A program made the translations under genes and the position numbers. Below the pieces are notes generated by a model. That model was not told the origin of the DNA. It saw only the letters and a list, made by a program, of their open reading frames with translations, and searched no databases. Source: Dactylorhiza incarnata (lineage: Eukaryota; Streptophyta; Magnoliopsida; Asparagales; Orchidaceae). Taken from it: a stretch of DNA of 64,000 nucleotides. Every line of letters begins with the position of its first letter. Position 1 is the first letter of the stretch. Positions 55,129 through 64,000 of the stretch are shown here, piece after piece. The stretch spans positions 181,501 through 245,500 of the forward strand of contig JAWHQI010000505.1 in NCBI GenBank assembly GCA_033032865.1, in the 5' to 3' direction.

Positions 55129-56280
55129 GTGTCATAATAGTAGATAAATACTAGATCTTGGTGATACAGGAGATATTTGATGAGCTACATACGCCCGATA
55201 ATTTTCCAAGCTCAACCTCCGCTCAGGATTCCATCAAATTTGTGTCTGAGGCGAGGTCATACACAAAAACAAATTTCTCAAATGGAGGTATTGTTAACGA
55301 GGAGAAGCCGACCCATCGGACGAGCACACGAGCAAACATGTGGTGTGTCCACTCCTGAAGGACAACAATGACAACTTCGAAGACAAACAAAGGTAACACC
55401 TATATTATGGAGGATCTCACTCATGTGTCTTATTTCTTGCATAACTATTTCACTTTTAATTCTTTGTGATAGACACTATAAATAACCCTGTAATATGTGA
55501 ACGTCATAGATGGGATCATTTATCTTAAGAACCTAGGGCTGAGGCGTTGAAACAGCATTCCATGGTAGACTGGTAGTCTTTCACCTCTCTTCTTCCCCTC
55601 CGGCTCTTATTCCCCACACAAGGTAACAACCACTCTTATGGGTCTTAACAATCTCTCATCACATGAGAGAATCCTCAACATCAACCATCATTTTACTCAA
55701 ATATAAGCTTTTCAACACCTTCAAATTTCATTCACCAAAAACCCACTCAACCAAATAGGGGCTTCATGAGATTCACGTCCTCTTAAACATTGCTTAACCA
55801 TAATAGAAGATTCCAAAACTCATCAAAGCCTCAAGCCGCACCAACCTGGCATAATGTACACAATGAAATAGTAAGAAATCATTAGTACTAGACAATTAAA
55901 TAAGTATCAAAATAATGAATCCTAAAGATAGTGATGTTGATTCCTCAAAACACTGAGTCTTTGAATCCTCAGGGAAAGAAAACAAAGAATACACATTATA
56001 ATTGTGTGATATTTTTTTTAATTGAATTCATCATAATAGTATTCATAATTTATCGAGTCTATGTATAAGATCATACGTATGAAGAAAATATCATACTTGA
56101 GGATGCAAACATCCTCATCCTTAATACATTGAAAAAAAATTCAAAACTTGGCCACAACTGATTAAAGTCCATAAAAAAATTTTGGGATCCAATCAGCTCT
56201 TCTTTTCTGGCTTGGCTTTTTGCAGATTCCAATTAAGATTTGGCCAAATTCAAGCTACATTAGTTGAATGATAAGCAAAT
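55129..56280. other. Intergenic, no gene supported
   Basis: AT-rich. The block 55300-55500 resembles 38600-38890 in the same orientation and is followed by TATAAATAACC at about 55481. Two overlapping short plus-strand ORFs near 55160-55370 show no family motif. Confidence 0.45.
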
Positions 56281-57375
56281 TGTACGAAATGAAAGAGAAA
56301 AGATTTAAAATATAATATAATTATTGTATCAATACACGTACAAATATACTCCTTATATAGAGAGAAAGAGGAGTTAAGAGTCAATACAAAATGTGGGACT
56401 AAAAAAGCCTAAGAGGGAATGGGCCCAATGAGCCATAATACATGGGCTAAATACAATAAAAATGAAAAAAATCTTCTTATGTATTCTTAAACACTCCCCC
56501 GCAAGCTGGAGCATACAAGTCGTAGGCACCAAACTTGGAAAAGAACTGTCGATATAGTGGGTGAGATAAGGCCATAGTGAGTATATCAGAAACTTGATTG
56601 GTAGCCGACACATGTCGCATAATCAATTTTCGAAGTTGAGCCTTTTCCCAGAAAAAGTGGCAATCTACTTCGATGTGTTTTGTGCATTCATGAAAAACAG
56701 GATTCTAAGCAATGTGAATATCAGTTTGACTATCACAAAAGAAAACATTCAGTGATAAAAGTTTAACGCCTTAGTAAAAAGACTTTTTAGCCATGCGAGT
56801 TCTGAAACAGCGGCAGTCATGGAACGATACTCCGCTTCTACTGAGGAGCGAACAACCACAGTCTACTTCTTACTTCGCCAAGTAACAAAGTTCCCACCAA
56901 AATATGTGCAGTAACCATTAGTGGGCCAACGACCATCGATGGACCCCACATAATCAGCATCGCAGTATGCAATGAGAGACAGAGAAGTTGAAGGCGTATA
57001 CATCAGTTCTTGTCCCGGAGCATTCTTCAAATATCTAAGAATACGCTCGACCGCCTAGAGGTGGGAGATCCAGGGAGCTTGCGTGAAGCGGCTGACCACA
57101 CCGACCTCAAAGGATATATTTGGTCGTGTGACAGTAAGATAGATTAGCTTGACAACGAGACGGCGATAATACTTTGAATTAGGGAGGAGTTTATCAAAGT
57201 CTAAACCATGAGCAGAGAGCTGGTGATTTGCATCCATAGGTATATCCACAGGCTTACACCCAGAGTAGCCTGCATCGTGAAGTAGATCGAGACAATATTT
57301 CCGCTGAGACAAAATAAGCGATCCCCAAAGACAGACGCTCGTCAATTTCATGGCGATAACAAATTCAAAAGCCAT
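56281..57375 (-). mobile_element. Copia-3, 3' end only
   Basis: A 213-bp LTR (56281-56493) is preceded on the minus strand by the polypurine tract GCGGGGGAG (56494-56502) and a decayed RNase H/RT end. The right side stops near 57375, so the element is truncated at its 5' side. Confidence 0.75.
56504..57375 (-). pseudogene. Copia-3 RT end and RNase H
   Basis: 57055-57375 reads ISQ-type RT end (SQRKYCLDLLHDAGYSGCKPVDIPMD, YRRLVVKLIYLTVTRPNISF). Past a stop, about 56600-57050 reads YLKNAPGQELMY, YCDADYVGSIDGRW and SSVEAEYRSM, the copia RNase H core. Stops break it. Plant copia elements (Tork/Retrofit-like) have this order next to the 3' LTR. Confidence 0.85.
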
Positions 57376-57459
57376 GTTTTTAAAGATAGTTAATTGCCAA
57401 GTTCAAACAAAATACAAATACTCCATACTATCTTTAATCAAAAAAATGGTCTTGAAATT

Positions 57460-58020
57460 GGACTTGAAAAAGTTACTCAAGTTATCACGGACAATGCACA
57501 AATTGCAAAAGAGTGGGACAACTTATTGAGAGTGAGTTTCTATCATCTTTTGGACTCCTTGTGTGGTACACACTCTTAATCTAGCCTTAAAGAACATAGT
57601 GTTGCTAAGCATTCAGAGATTAATATGGCTACATATGAAGAATACTCATGGATAACCAGTGTAGATGAGGATGTCATGTTCATAATGAATCATTTCATGA
57701 AATAGTGATGTTTCATGAGTTTATGGGCTTGAAACTATTATTAATTGCCAAAATTTATTTTGCATCAATGATCATAATATTAAAGCGATTCAAACTTATA
57801 AAATGTATCTTCGAAGAACGATTATTAATGATAAATGACTTTTATATCTTGATGATGACATGAAGAAGGTTTGACATATGAAAGAAAATGCGTTGGATGA
57901 TGAGTGATGGGAGTTCATTGACTATATACTTTCATTCACGGCTCTTCTTATCTATGATATACGGCTTTGTGACATGGATAAAACGTGTTTTCATTTGATA
58001 GACTCCCACTCTCATTGAAT
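57460..58020 (+). pseudogene. hAT transposase remnant (DUF659-like region)
   Basis: VTQVITDNA near 57475-57505 matches the catalytic-domain motif of plant hAT transposases. About 57730-57830 reads LLLIAKIYFASMIIILKRFK, like the LLxIAxTRFASxxxMLKRF motif. About 57905-58000 reads FIDYILSFT then DKTCFHL, like the following block. Several stops and shifts; only a relic. No termini were found. Confidence 0.6.
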
Positions 58021-58349
58021 TTTAATGTTGAGGATCGACAAGCAAGTAGTCCCTTGTAAAATGAAATCAACACTTAATAGGCTCTTAAATGATGATTAAA
58101 AGTAATATAACTGCCCAACTTGTAACCGGCCAACTAATAGCATTTATTTATCTATTCCAGAAGCTTCCTGTATCAGTATAAGTATGTATCTGTAAACATC
58201 ATTTCAGATTATGCAGTAAAATCTGATTAGTAAAATCAAAACATAAATTCCCTCTAATTTCATCTTCCTCTATACTCTATCATCCCTCTCATTGAATTTT
58301 AAAGAAGGAAGATCTTCAAATACCAATATCACTTGATGCCCATTAAGAA

Positions 58350-60185
58350 TCAAGCAGAAACTCTACAGGTATTGACACTATCTTTGCAGTCACTTGTGAG
58401 ATCGTTGAAGGTCCCAATCTGCTTCTTTCCTCTCAAGAACAACGCGGCATCCACCTCCACCCTCATGTACCCATCAAACTCCACCGGAACCCCGCTGTTC
58501 AACTTCATCATCTCAAGATACCATTCACTATCCTCACCCCACAAGTCACTGAAATCATCAAGGAAATGGGTCGTGTACCTATCATTCAGAGCATCAAAGA
58601 AGGTGGTGTTGGGCTCGTCGGTGGCAACATAAAGATGTCTTCCATCATCAACCTTCTCCCGGAGAGTAGAAATCAAAGCATCCGGGGAAGTGTCAGCAGC
58701 AACAAGATTTGGCCAGAGTTGACTGTTTTTGGCCTTCTTCCCTCTGACTACATGAACTGCGTCATAATCCCAATTCATTCTGGAAGCTATAGCTGAAACT
58801 ATGTTCATTAACCTCCTGCACTTCCTGATTAGATTCCATGGACGCTGAATCACAGACTCGGTCTCCCCCTCACAAACCCTGTACCAATAGTTATCCGGCT
58901 CTACTGCGCCAAATTTCCTCATAAGTAATGAATCCTTAATGCCGACCAACTTCATGGGAGTGACGTTGAAATCCTCCACCAAATAAAGCTTCAGTTTATC
59001 CTTCGTATGCCACTTTTCCCAATCCTCCCAAAATTGACGCTGGTCGAGGACGGAGGCGGAGTCTCTTAGATGCTCAAAATCGAAGTAGAACCTGAAATCC
59101 TTCCCCTCCTCGTCTTGATTGCTCGAACTATACATTGAATTGAGGCAAATGCTAAGATCCATGACCAGCGTACGGTTCAAATGCTGAGCTTCCCCGAGCG
59201 CGCAGAGGAAACTCCGGAGGTAATGCTTCATGCTCTTGCAGCGGTCTCCTCCGCCGGTGTAGATCAAGTACTTCCCGCTACTGAATTTGGTCTGTGACTC
59301 CACTGCCGGAAGGGTGCCGTTCACCGCCCCACCGACCACCGGCACGACCACTCCGGATAGTGAGTCGTCGGCTTCCTTAGCTTTGAAGTCCCCGCCTTCA
59401 GTTTGCTTCCGTTTCTTACGAGCGTTGATGCCGGTGTGGTAGTCGCCGATCTTCACGACAGAGTAGGTGCAGTTGGCCGATCGGGAAATCTCGAAGCGGC
59501 GGTAGTCTTTATAAAATCCAGCCCGCTTCGTGTCCTCCGGGCGGAAACGCCAGGCCATATCGCAGGACTTGCCATCGCCGTCGCCTAGCGCTGGCTTGCC
59601 AAAGCGATAGAAGTGAATGCTTCGGAACATTTCGATTGCAGCACGCATCATTGTGTGGAATACCTCGGGGTCTGAGCAGTCGATCGGTCCGTCGGCGCAA
59701 AAGGTGGAAGTCCCAGAGTCGACCGCCTCGTATTTGGGGAAGGCTTTTCTAGAGATGTTAATGTCGGGCAGGGTAATGGTGGAGGAGGCGTCCGAGGTAG
59801 AATTGGGGGAGCGGAAATCCTCGCCGGTGTGAGCGGTGGAATCGTCGGAGCGGAATGTAGAATTGGATGTGGAAGTGAGGAAGGAGGTAATCATGGGAGA
59901 AGGATAGAGAGGGTCTACTGTATGGTAAATGGCGGCGATAATGGTGAAGGCAAGGACGCCGACGACGAAGAGTGCGAAGCAGAAGTTGCCGATGAGCTGG
60001 AGAGCATTCTGCCCGAGATTGTCCGGGCGGAAACTCGCCGACCGAAAGAGCAGCGCCCTTCTCTGCATTTCTTGCAGTTCGACGACCGGCAAATCGAAAC
60101 TCGGAGGGGAGGGAAATGCTGGAGGAAGGTAGAGGGGAGGGGGATGAGGCCAAAAGCCGAGCAGAGGGTAGCCGGGTCTTATCAA
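58350..60185 (-). CDS. O-fucosyltransferase-like type II membrane protein, 611 aa
   Basis: A single uninterrupted exon. A short Pro-rich N-terminus precedes Met40 (MQRRALLF), a possible alternative start. Residues about 64-88 form one hydrophobic membrane segment (LIGNFCFALFVVGVLAFTIIAAIY), so a Golgi type II topology is likely. A Ser/Thr-rich stem follows. The lumenal domain has YTGGGDRCKSMKHYLRSFLCALGEA, LNRTLVMDLSICL, FYFDFEHL, VEPDNYWYRVCEGETESV and VHVVRGKKA...LWPNL. It ends with RHLYVATDEP and FLDDFSDLW, typical of plant O-fucosyltransferase-like (GT-fold) proteins. Eight N-glycosylation sequons occur. Substrate unknown. A minus-strand AATAAA lies at about 58143-58148. It is the only intact host gene seen. 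Confidence 0.82.
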   Translation of the reverse strand: MIRPGYPLLGFWPHPPPLYLPPAFPSPPSFDLPVVELQEMQRRALLFRSASFRPDNLGQNALQLIGNFCFALFVVGVLAFTIIAAIYHTVDPLYPSPMITSFLTSTSNSTFRSDDSTAHTGEDFRSPNSTSDASSTITLPDINISRKAFPKYEAVDSGTSTFCADGPIDCSDPEVFHTMMRAAIEMFRSIHFYRFGKPALGDGDGKSCDMAWRFRPEDTKRAGFYKDYRRFEISRSANCTYSVVKIGDYHTGINARKKRKQTEGGDFKAKEADDSLSGVVVPVVGGAVNGTLPAVESQTKFSSGKYLIYTGGGDRCKSMKHYLRSFLCALGEAQHLNRTLVMDLSICLNSMYSSSNQDEEGKDFRFYFDFEHLRDSASVLDQRQFWEDWEKWHTKDKLKLYLVEDFNVTPMKLVGIKDSLLMRKFGAVEPDNYWYRVCEGETESVIQRPWNLIRKCRRLMNIVSAIASRMNWDYDAVHVVRGKKAKNSQLWPNLVAADTSPDALISTLREKVDDGRHLYVATDEPNTTFFDALNDRYTTHFLDDFSDLWGEDSEWYLEMMKLNSGVPVEFDGYMRVEVDAALFLRGKKQIGTFNDLTSDCKDSVNTCRVSA

Positions 60186-60609
60186 CGGCTGTTGGTTTGA
60201 ACTTGATATTTGTGGGCAATTTTAAGTTTTAACAGATTTATTAGCCGGAAAAGATCCTTTAAGATTAGCTCAAAAATCTGAAAAAAATGAAAAGAAAAAA
60301 CAATTTTTTTTTTACTTTGGTTGATTTCAAAAAATAAGAAAAAATATATCAAATATAAATTGTGCAGTTTTTAAAAATACAAATACAAATTGTAGTGGAA
60401 ATAATGTTTTATCATTTATTTAATTCAATAACAATAATTAAGGATCTGTTTGGCACGGGCCTATTTGTCATGAACATTGTGATTATTTGGCTGGAACTAG
60501 GAATTTTATTCAGTCTGGGCATAATTTTAAAAATAATAATGCTTAAATAAAATTGTACTAGTATAGACATGAATATAATTTTATTAACCAAAAAAATCTT
60601 AGATACTGT
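60186..60609. other. Upstream region of the O-fucosyltransferase-like gene
   Basis: AT-rich DNA expected to hold the minus-strand promoter; no convincing TATA box could be placed. GATCTGTTTGGCACGGGC near 60443 resembles the end of a MITE like that at 38049. Confidence 0.4.
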
Positions 60610-60873
60610 TTAACAAGCCACTTTTCGTGGACATATTTTGAAATTGCGTAATAATAATATCATTACTATAGTGTCAGCAACATCTTTCTCGGTATAAACT
60701 ATCATGCAGTCATTTATCAATTCATCTCTCAATCTATTCCGTAAACGACTATTTATAATCTTCGTTGCAATGAACATTCTTTCAATAGTGACATTTGCAA
60801 TAGGCAAAAGACATGTCAATTTCAAAAGTCTGAAGCCCAATTGAAAGTGATTTTGTTTTTTGAACTCCCCCAA
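60610..60873 (-). pseudogene. hAT transposase C-terminal dimerisation domain relic
   Basis: The minus strand encodes LGFRLLKLTCLLPIANVTIERMFIATKIINSRLRNRLRDELINDCMIVY. This is the hAT C-terminal dimerisation (Dimer_Tnp_hAT) core, with the L-P-x-A-x-x-T-x-ER-x-F signature. The open piece is 87 codons. Upstream (60874-61450) no clear frame continues. Confidence 0.8.
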
Positions 60874-61666
60874 TATTTTTAATAGTCCAACAATTCATTT
60901 ACTACGAGAGAACGCGTTGGTTGGTAAAGAGCGCATGTCAATAATATGCATATCAAGTTGTCCTTCAAGTTAATTGTTGCAATTTTATTTGTGTGAAATC
61001 AGATGTATATAATTATGTAAGACGAACCAATTTTTGTTTATCAAATGAGACAACTTGATAACTATGTTCAAGACAAGAAACACATAGAAGTAGTTCAGTG
61101 CTCACTTCATTAAAACAGTCATACATAGTAAGAATGTATTTGTACACTGAATTGAAGATTTAAACACGAAAATAATGATAATTTGCAATCACTCGTTCAT
61201 TTTGTATTGATCTTCCCGCTTGAATATATTTTTCATTCATAGTAAGAATGTATATATGCTGCTTACTACAAAATGTTGATACTTTGCTCATAAAAGAGTC
61301 TCATTCAATATCACCATTCTTCAAATTAATTAGTAATTATTTTGAAATCTTTACAAAGTTCATTGCATTAACAATATTTTGATATTTCTTCTATAACGCT
61401 AGTGATAACAAGTAGAAACACTTATAGATTAATTTCTCACATAACATAACAAGCCTAACAATACCATAGATAACATAACATAAAAGTTGCACACATACAG
61501 ATTAAATTCCAACCTAGCAATACCATAGGTTGCACAATGCTAACAAATAAAACTATAACAAGCAAAAAATTTCTCCTACTAGCATAAAAGAAAGGAAAAC
61601 TATCAATTTCCAACATAACTAAAGCATAAATGAGGCACAAACACTAACAGATTCTGCAATGCTAGG
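60874..61666. other. AT-rich region, no gene supported
   Basis: It may be the decayed remainder of the hAT transposase. CCATAGxTAACATAACA-like words repeat near 61440-61530. Confidence 0.4.
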
Positions 61667-62547
61667 TAGGAATGAGCATAAAAATCACAAAAATTGTCTG
61701 CACCGCGTTGATTTTTAAACCGCATTGCGTAGTTTCGGTGCGGTGCGGTTTTGAACTTTTACGAACCGAGCGCGGTGTGATTTTCGGATCTTGAAAACCG
61801 CAAAAACCACACTGCACCGACTAATTACATATTTTCAATTTTCATGAACATGTGACAGATCACATACATATAAATAAAAGTATAACTTATAAATTATTAA
61901 TTAATAATAGTAATTAACTAATTATATTAGTACATGTAGTTGCTTTCTTGTTTTAGTTTGATTGTTATCTATCGATTTATTGATAAATGTGTTGATTTGT
62001 AAGCTTTTGTTAAGTTCAAATAGTATCATAATAGTTCATCTAACTGTAAATGCGTATGCACTAGTATTTTTTTAATATTTCAATGTTTGAAGAAAAAATA
62101 AAGCTACAATTATATGATTGATGTGCATATCTAGGACTTAAAACCATTCAGATTTATTATATTTGCATTTGATGTGTCATTTCATATGCAACTAAAGCAG
62201 ACATATCATGAGAATTGTACTATCTGAGGATCTATTTTTAGCTCGTGACTAATTTTATTGTATTTTTTTTTAATATATGTATAACACATTTTTTCATGAT
62301 AATATAACCCATATAATTATGTTTTTACCCAAATTGTACATCTAATTTTACCTCAATTTTTTTTGTCTATATATATTGCATTCTAAAAATCGTACCAAAA
62401 CCGCAACCGCACCGCAAAAAATTACACCAAACTAAAACTGCACCGCATAATTTCGGTGCGATTTAGCTTGCGCCAAAACCGCACCCTTGTGGTGCGGTTG
62501 CGGTTTGGGCTAAAACCGCACCAAGCCGCACCGCACACACCATTAAA
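61667..62547. mobile_element. Non-autonomous hAT-like element with GGTGCGG subterminal repeats
   Basis: Flanked by ATGCTAGG (61659-61666) and TTGCTAGG (62548-62555), an 8-bp duplication with one mismatch. The left end TAGGAATGAGC and the right end (ATGGTGTGTGC, reverse complement) are imperfect inverted termini. About 120-150 bp at each end is filled with GGTGCGGTTT / AAACCGCACC words; the centre is AT-rich. No coding region. Confidence 0.7.
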
Positions 62548-62586
62548 TTGCTAGGGCAAAGATGAAAATGGACACTTCACACTTAC

Positions 62587-62965
62587 CTCGATTACGAAGG
62601 AATCTCAGCACTCCGAAGGAAGAGAAATGGCACTCAACGGGAAGAGTTTAGAGAAGACAATAGATCTGTTAAAACTGAAAGAATTAGGCTAGGGCAAAGA
62701 AGAAAATGTGGGAAACAGACACAGCCTACCCCTTCAAGTCTTCGGTAGAGCCGCGACAAGGGCTCTAGGGCTTGAATTGCGAGAAGAACTCAGACGGTAG
62801 GACACAGGCGATGGAATCTAGAAAGGAGATTCGCGAGTTGTGGGAGAAATGAGAAGGAACTCGCGCGTGAACCCTAACTTGGCGGCTTCCGCAATTATTA
62901 AAAATTTGGCATGTGCCCATGTGTGCCTTCACGTGGGTCTGCCCATGGTGATTATGAACCGTCAT
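62587..62965 (-). other. Exon-like leader with consensus splice donor
   Basis: On the minus strand the stretch ends in AATCGAG|GTAAGTGTG (GT at 62585-62586), a near-perfect donor. It contains a 66-codon ORF (62765-62965) and then a CT-rich leader-like region. The hAT-like element lies 38 bp downstream within the putative intron. It could be the 5' exon of a host gene or of an old hAT transposase gene; no downstream exon was recognised. Confidence 0.4.
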
Positions 62966-63280
62966 TCGTGAACAACCGACCTAATCTAAGGAACTTCATC
63001 CACATTTATGTTCAAAATTAGTTTCTTTGCTTGGTGTCGGTCATAACCGTTGTCATGTCAAGCATATTTTTTATGATTGTCATGTCAAGCATATTTTTTA
63101 TCAGGACCCTATGTAATGTCCTGATTCGTGTTAGGCCCCTTGAACGAATGTTGGTAAGTTGACTCGGGTTAGGTGGAGGTACTAGGACCCTGAGGTGGTC
63201 AAGTTTGAGTCACGGTCAACAAGGGTGTGTGTAGCGTTGCCACTCCCTAAAGGTAAGAAATAAGGGAAAAGTTGTAGTAG

Positions 63281-63440
63281 AGATCTAGCGTCGGGCGGTA
63301 GTGATACCGCCGGCGGTAGCCTTCAAAATGATATGATACCTTGTCGTTGAGAAGGATATCATGTCGTCAGAAAGGGGTTGGTTCCTCGATGATATCGTCA
63401 ATACGCTAGCGCCGGCGATAGTGATACTGCCGACGGTAGT
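63281..63440 (+). repeat. Two units with GC palindromes like those of the TE1/TE2 promoters
   Basis: Two diverged copies of about 120 bp (from 63283 and 63402) each hold CTAGCG..GGCGGTAG / ATACCGCCGGCGGTAG-like palindromes followed by TTCAAAA and a GAGAAGG word. The palindrome core equals the motif in the TE1/TE2 LTRs. Confidence 0.6.
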
Positions 63441-63474
63441 TTTCAAAACGATGTGTGGCCTCATAAAACGAGAA

Positions 63475-64000
63475 GGGTACCTTGTAGTCGAGAATGGTAC
63501 CTTGTAGTCGAGAAGGGTACCTTGTAGTCGAGAAGGGTACCTTGTAGTCGAGAAGGGTACCTTGTAGTCCAGAAGGGTACCTTGTAGTCGAGGAGGGTAC
63601 CTTGTAGTCGAGGAGGGTACCTTGTAGTCGAGGAGGGTACCTTGTAGTCGAGAAGGGTACCTTGTAGTCGAGGAGGTACCTTGTAGTCGAGAATGGTACA
63701 TTGTAGTCGAGCAGGGTACCTTGTAGTCGAGAAGGGTACCTTATAGTCGAGAATGGTACCTTGTAGTCGAGAAGGGTACCTTGTAGTCGAGAAGGGTACC
63801 ATGTAGTCGAGAAGGTGTACTCTGTAGTCGAGAAGGTGTACTCTGTAGTCGAGAAGGTGTACTCTGTAGTCGAGAAGGTGTACCATGTAGTCGAGAAGGG
63901 GTACCATGTAGTCGAGAAGGGGTACTTTGTAGTCGAGAAGGTGTCCCCTATAGTCGATAATGTGTACCATGTAGTCGAGAAGGTGTACCATGTAGTCGAT
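63475..64000 (+). repeat. Minisatellite, about 20-bp unit
   Basis: About 26 copies of GTACCTTGTAGTCGAGAAGG and variants run to the window end. Variant units (GTGTACTCTGTAGTC, GGTACCATGTAGTC) cluster to the right. GGTACC recurs in most units. The long minus-strand ORFs here result from the repeat. Confidence 0.93.

Noticed and set aside
63475..64000. Long minus-strand ORFs in the 20-bp repeat
   Set aside because: The frames exist because the unit has no stop codon in any phase; composition and repetition explain them.

Overview
The window is repeat-rich nuclear DNA of a flowering plant, most likely a large-genome eudicot (inferred). The signs are tRNA-iMet-primed LTR retrotransposons, a Tat-type Ty3/gypsy element, a Cassandra-type LTR carrying 5S rRNA sequence, a SINE with a TTG tail, hAT elements, and GT-AG splice signals. 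Nearly all of it is transposable elements, many nested. Only one host gene looks intact: an intronless O-fucosyltransferase-like gene on the minus strand at 58350-60185.

Layout. 1-6923: TE1, a gag-only, non-autonomous copia-like element (plus strand; 5' LTR cut by the window edge). 6930-15617: TE2, a relative in opposite orientation with a 5-bp target-site duplication (TSD) and a broken gag. 15618-26683: a truncated LTR end, then a decayed Tat-lineage element on the minus strand with gag, protease, RT, a second (archaeal-type) RNase H and integrase. This element also has about 14 copies of a 95-bp tandem repeat and a spliced antisense gene with its own TATA box and polyA signal. 26684-30265: sparse DNA with a Cassandra-like solo LTR. 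30266-37587: copia-1 (minus), interrupted by a SINE and by a gypsy deletion derivative whose gag is fused to the integrase end. 38896-55128: copia-2 (minus), split by gypsy A, which itself holds the nearly intact gypsy B and a 561-bp hAT MITE, and further split by gypsy C and a Tat solo LTR. 56281-58020: the end of copia-3 and a hAT transposase relic. 58350-60185: the host gene. 60610-62965: hAT relics and an exon-like leader with a strong splice donor. 63281-64000: GC-rich motifs and a 20-bp minisatellite that runs off the window.

The autonomous elements have lost function through frameshifts, stops, deletions and nesting, with gypsy B the best preserved. The best candidates for undescribed biology are in TE1/TE2. 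One is a covarying RNA stem-loop present two or three times. Another is a conserved GC-rich structured island in the non-coding interior. The third is an array of short GC palindromes directly upstream of the TATA box in both LTR families. The spliced antisense gene of the Tat element is also notable. All family names come from reading motifs, not from database searches.
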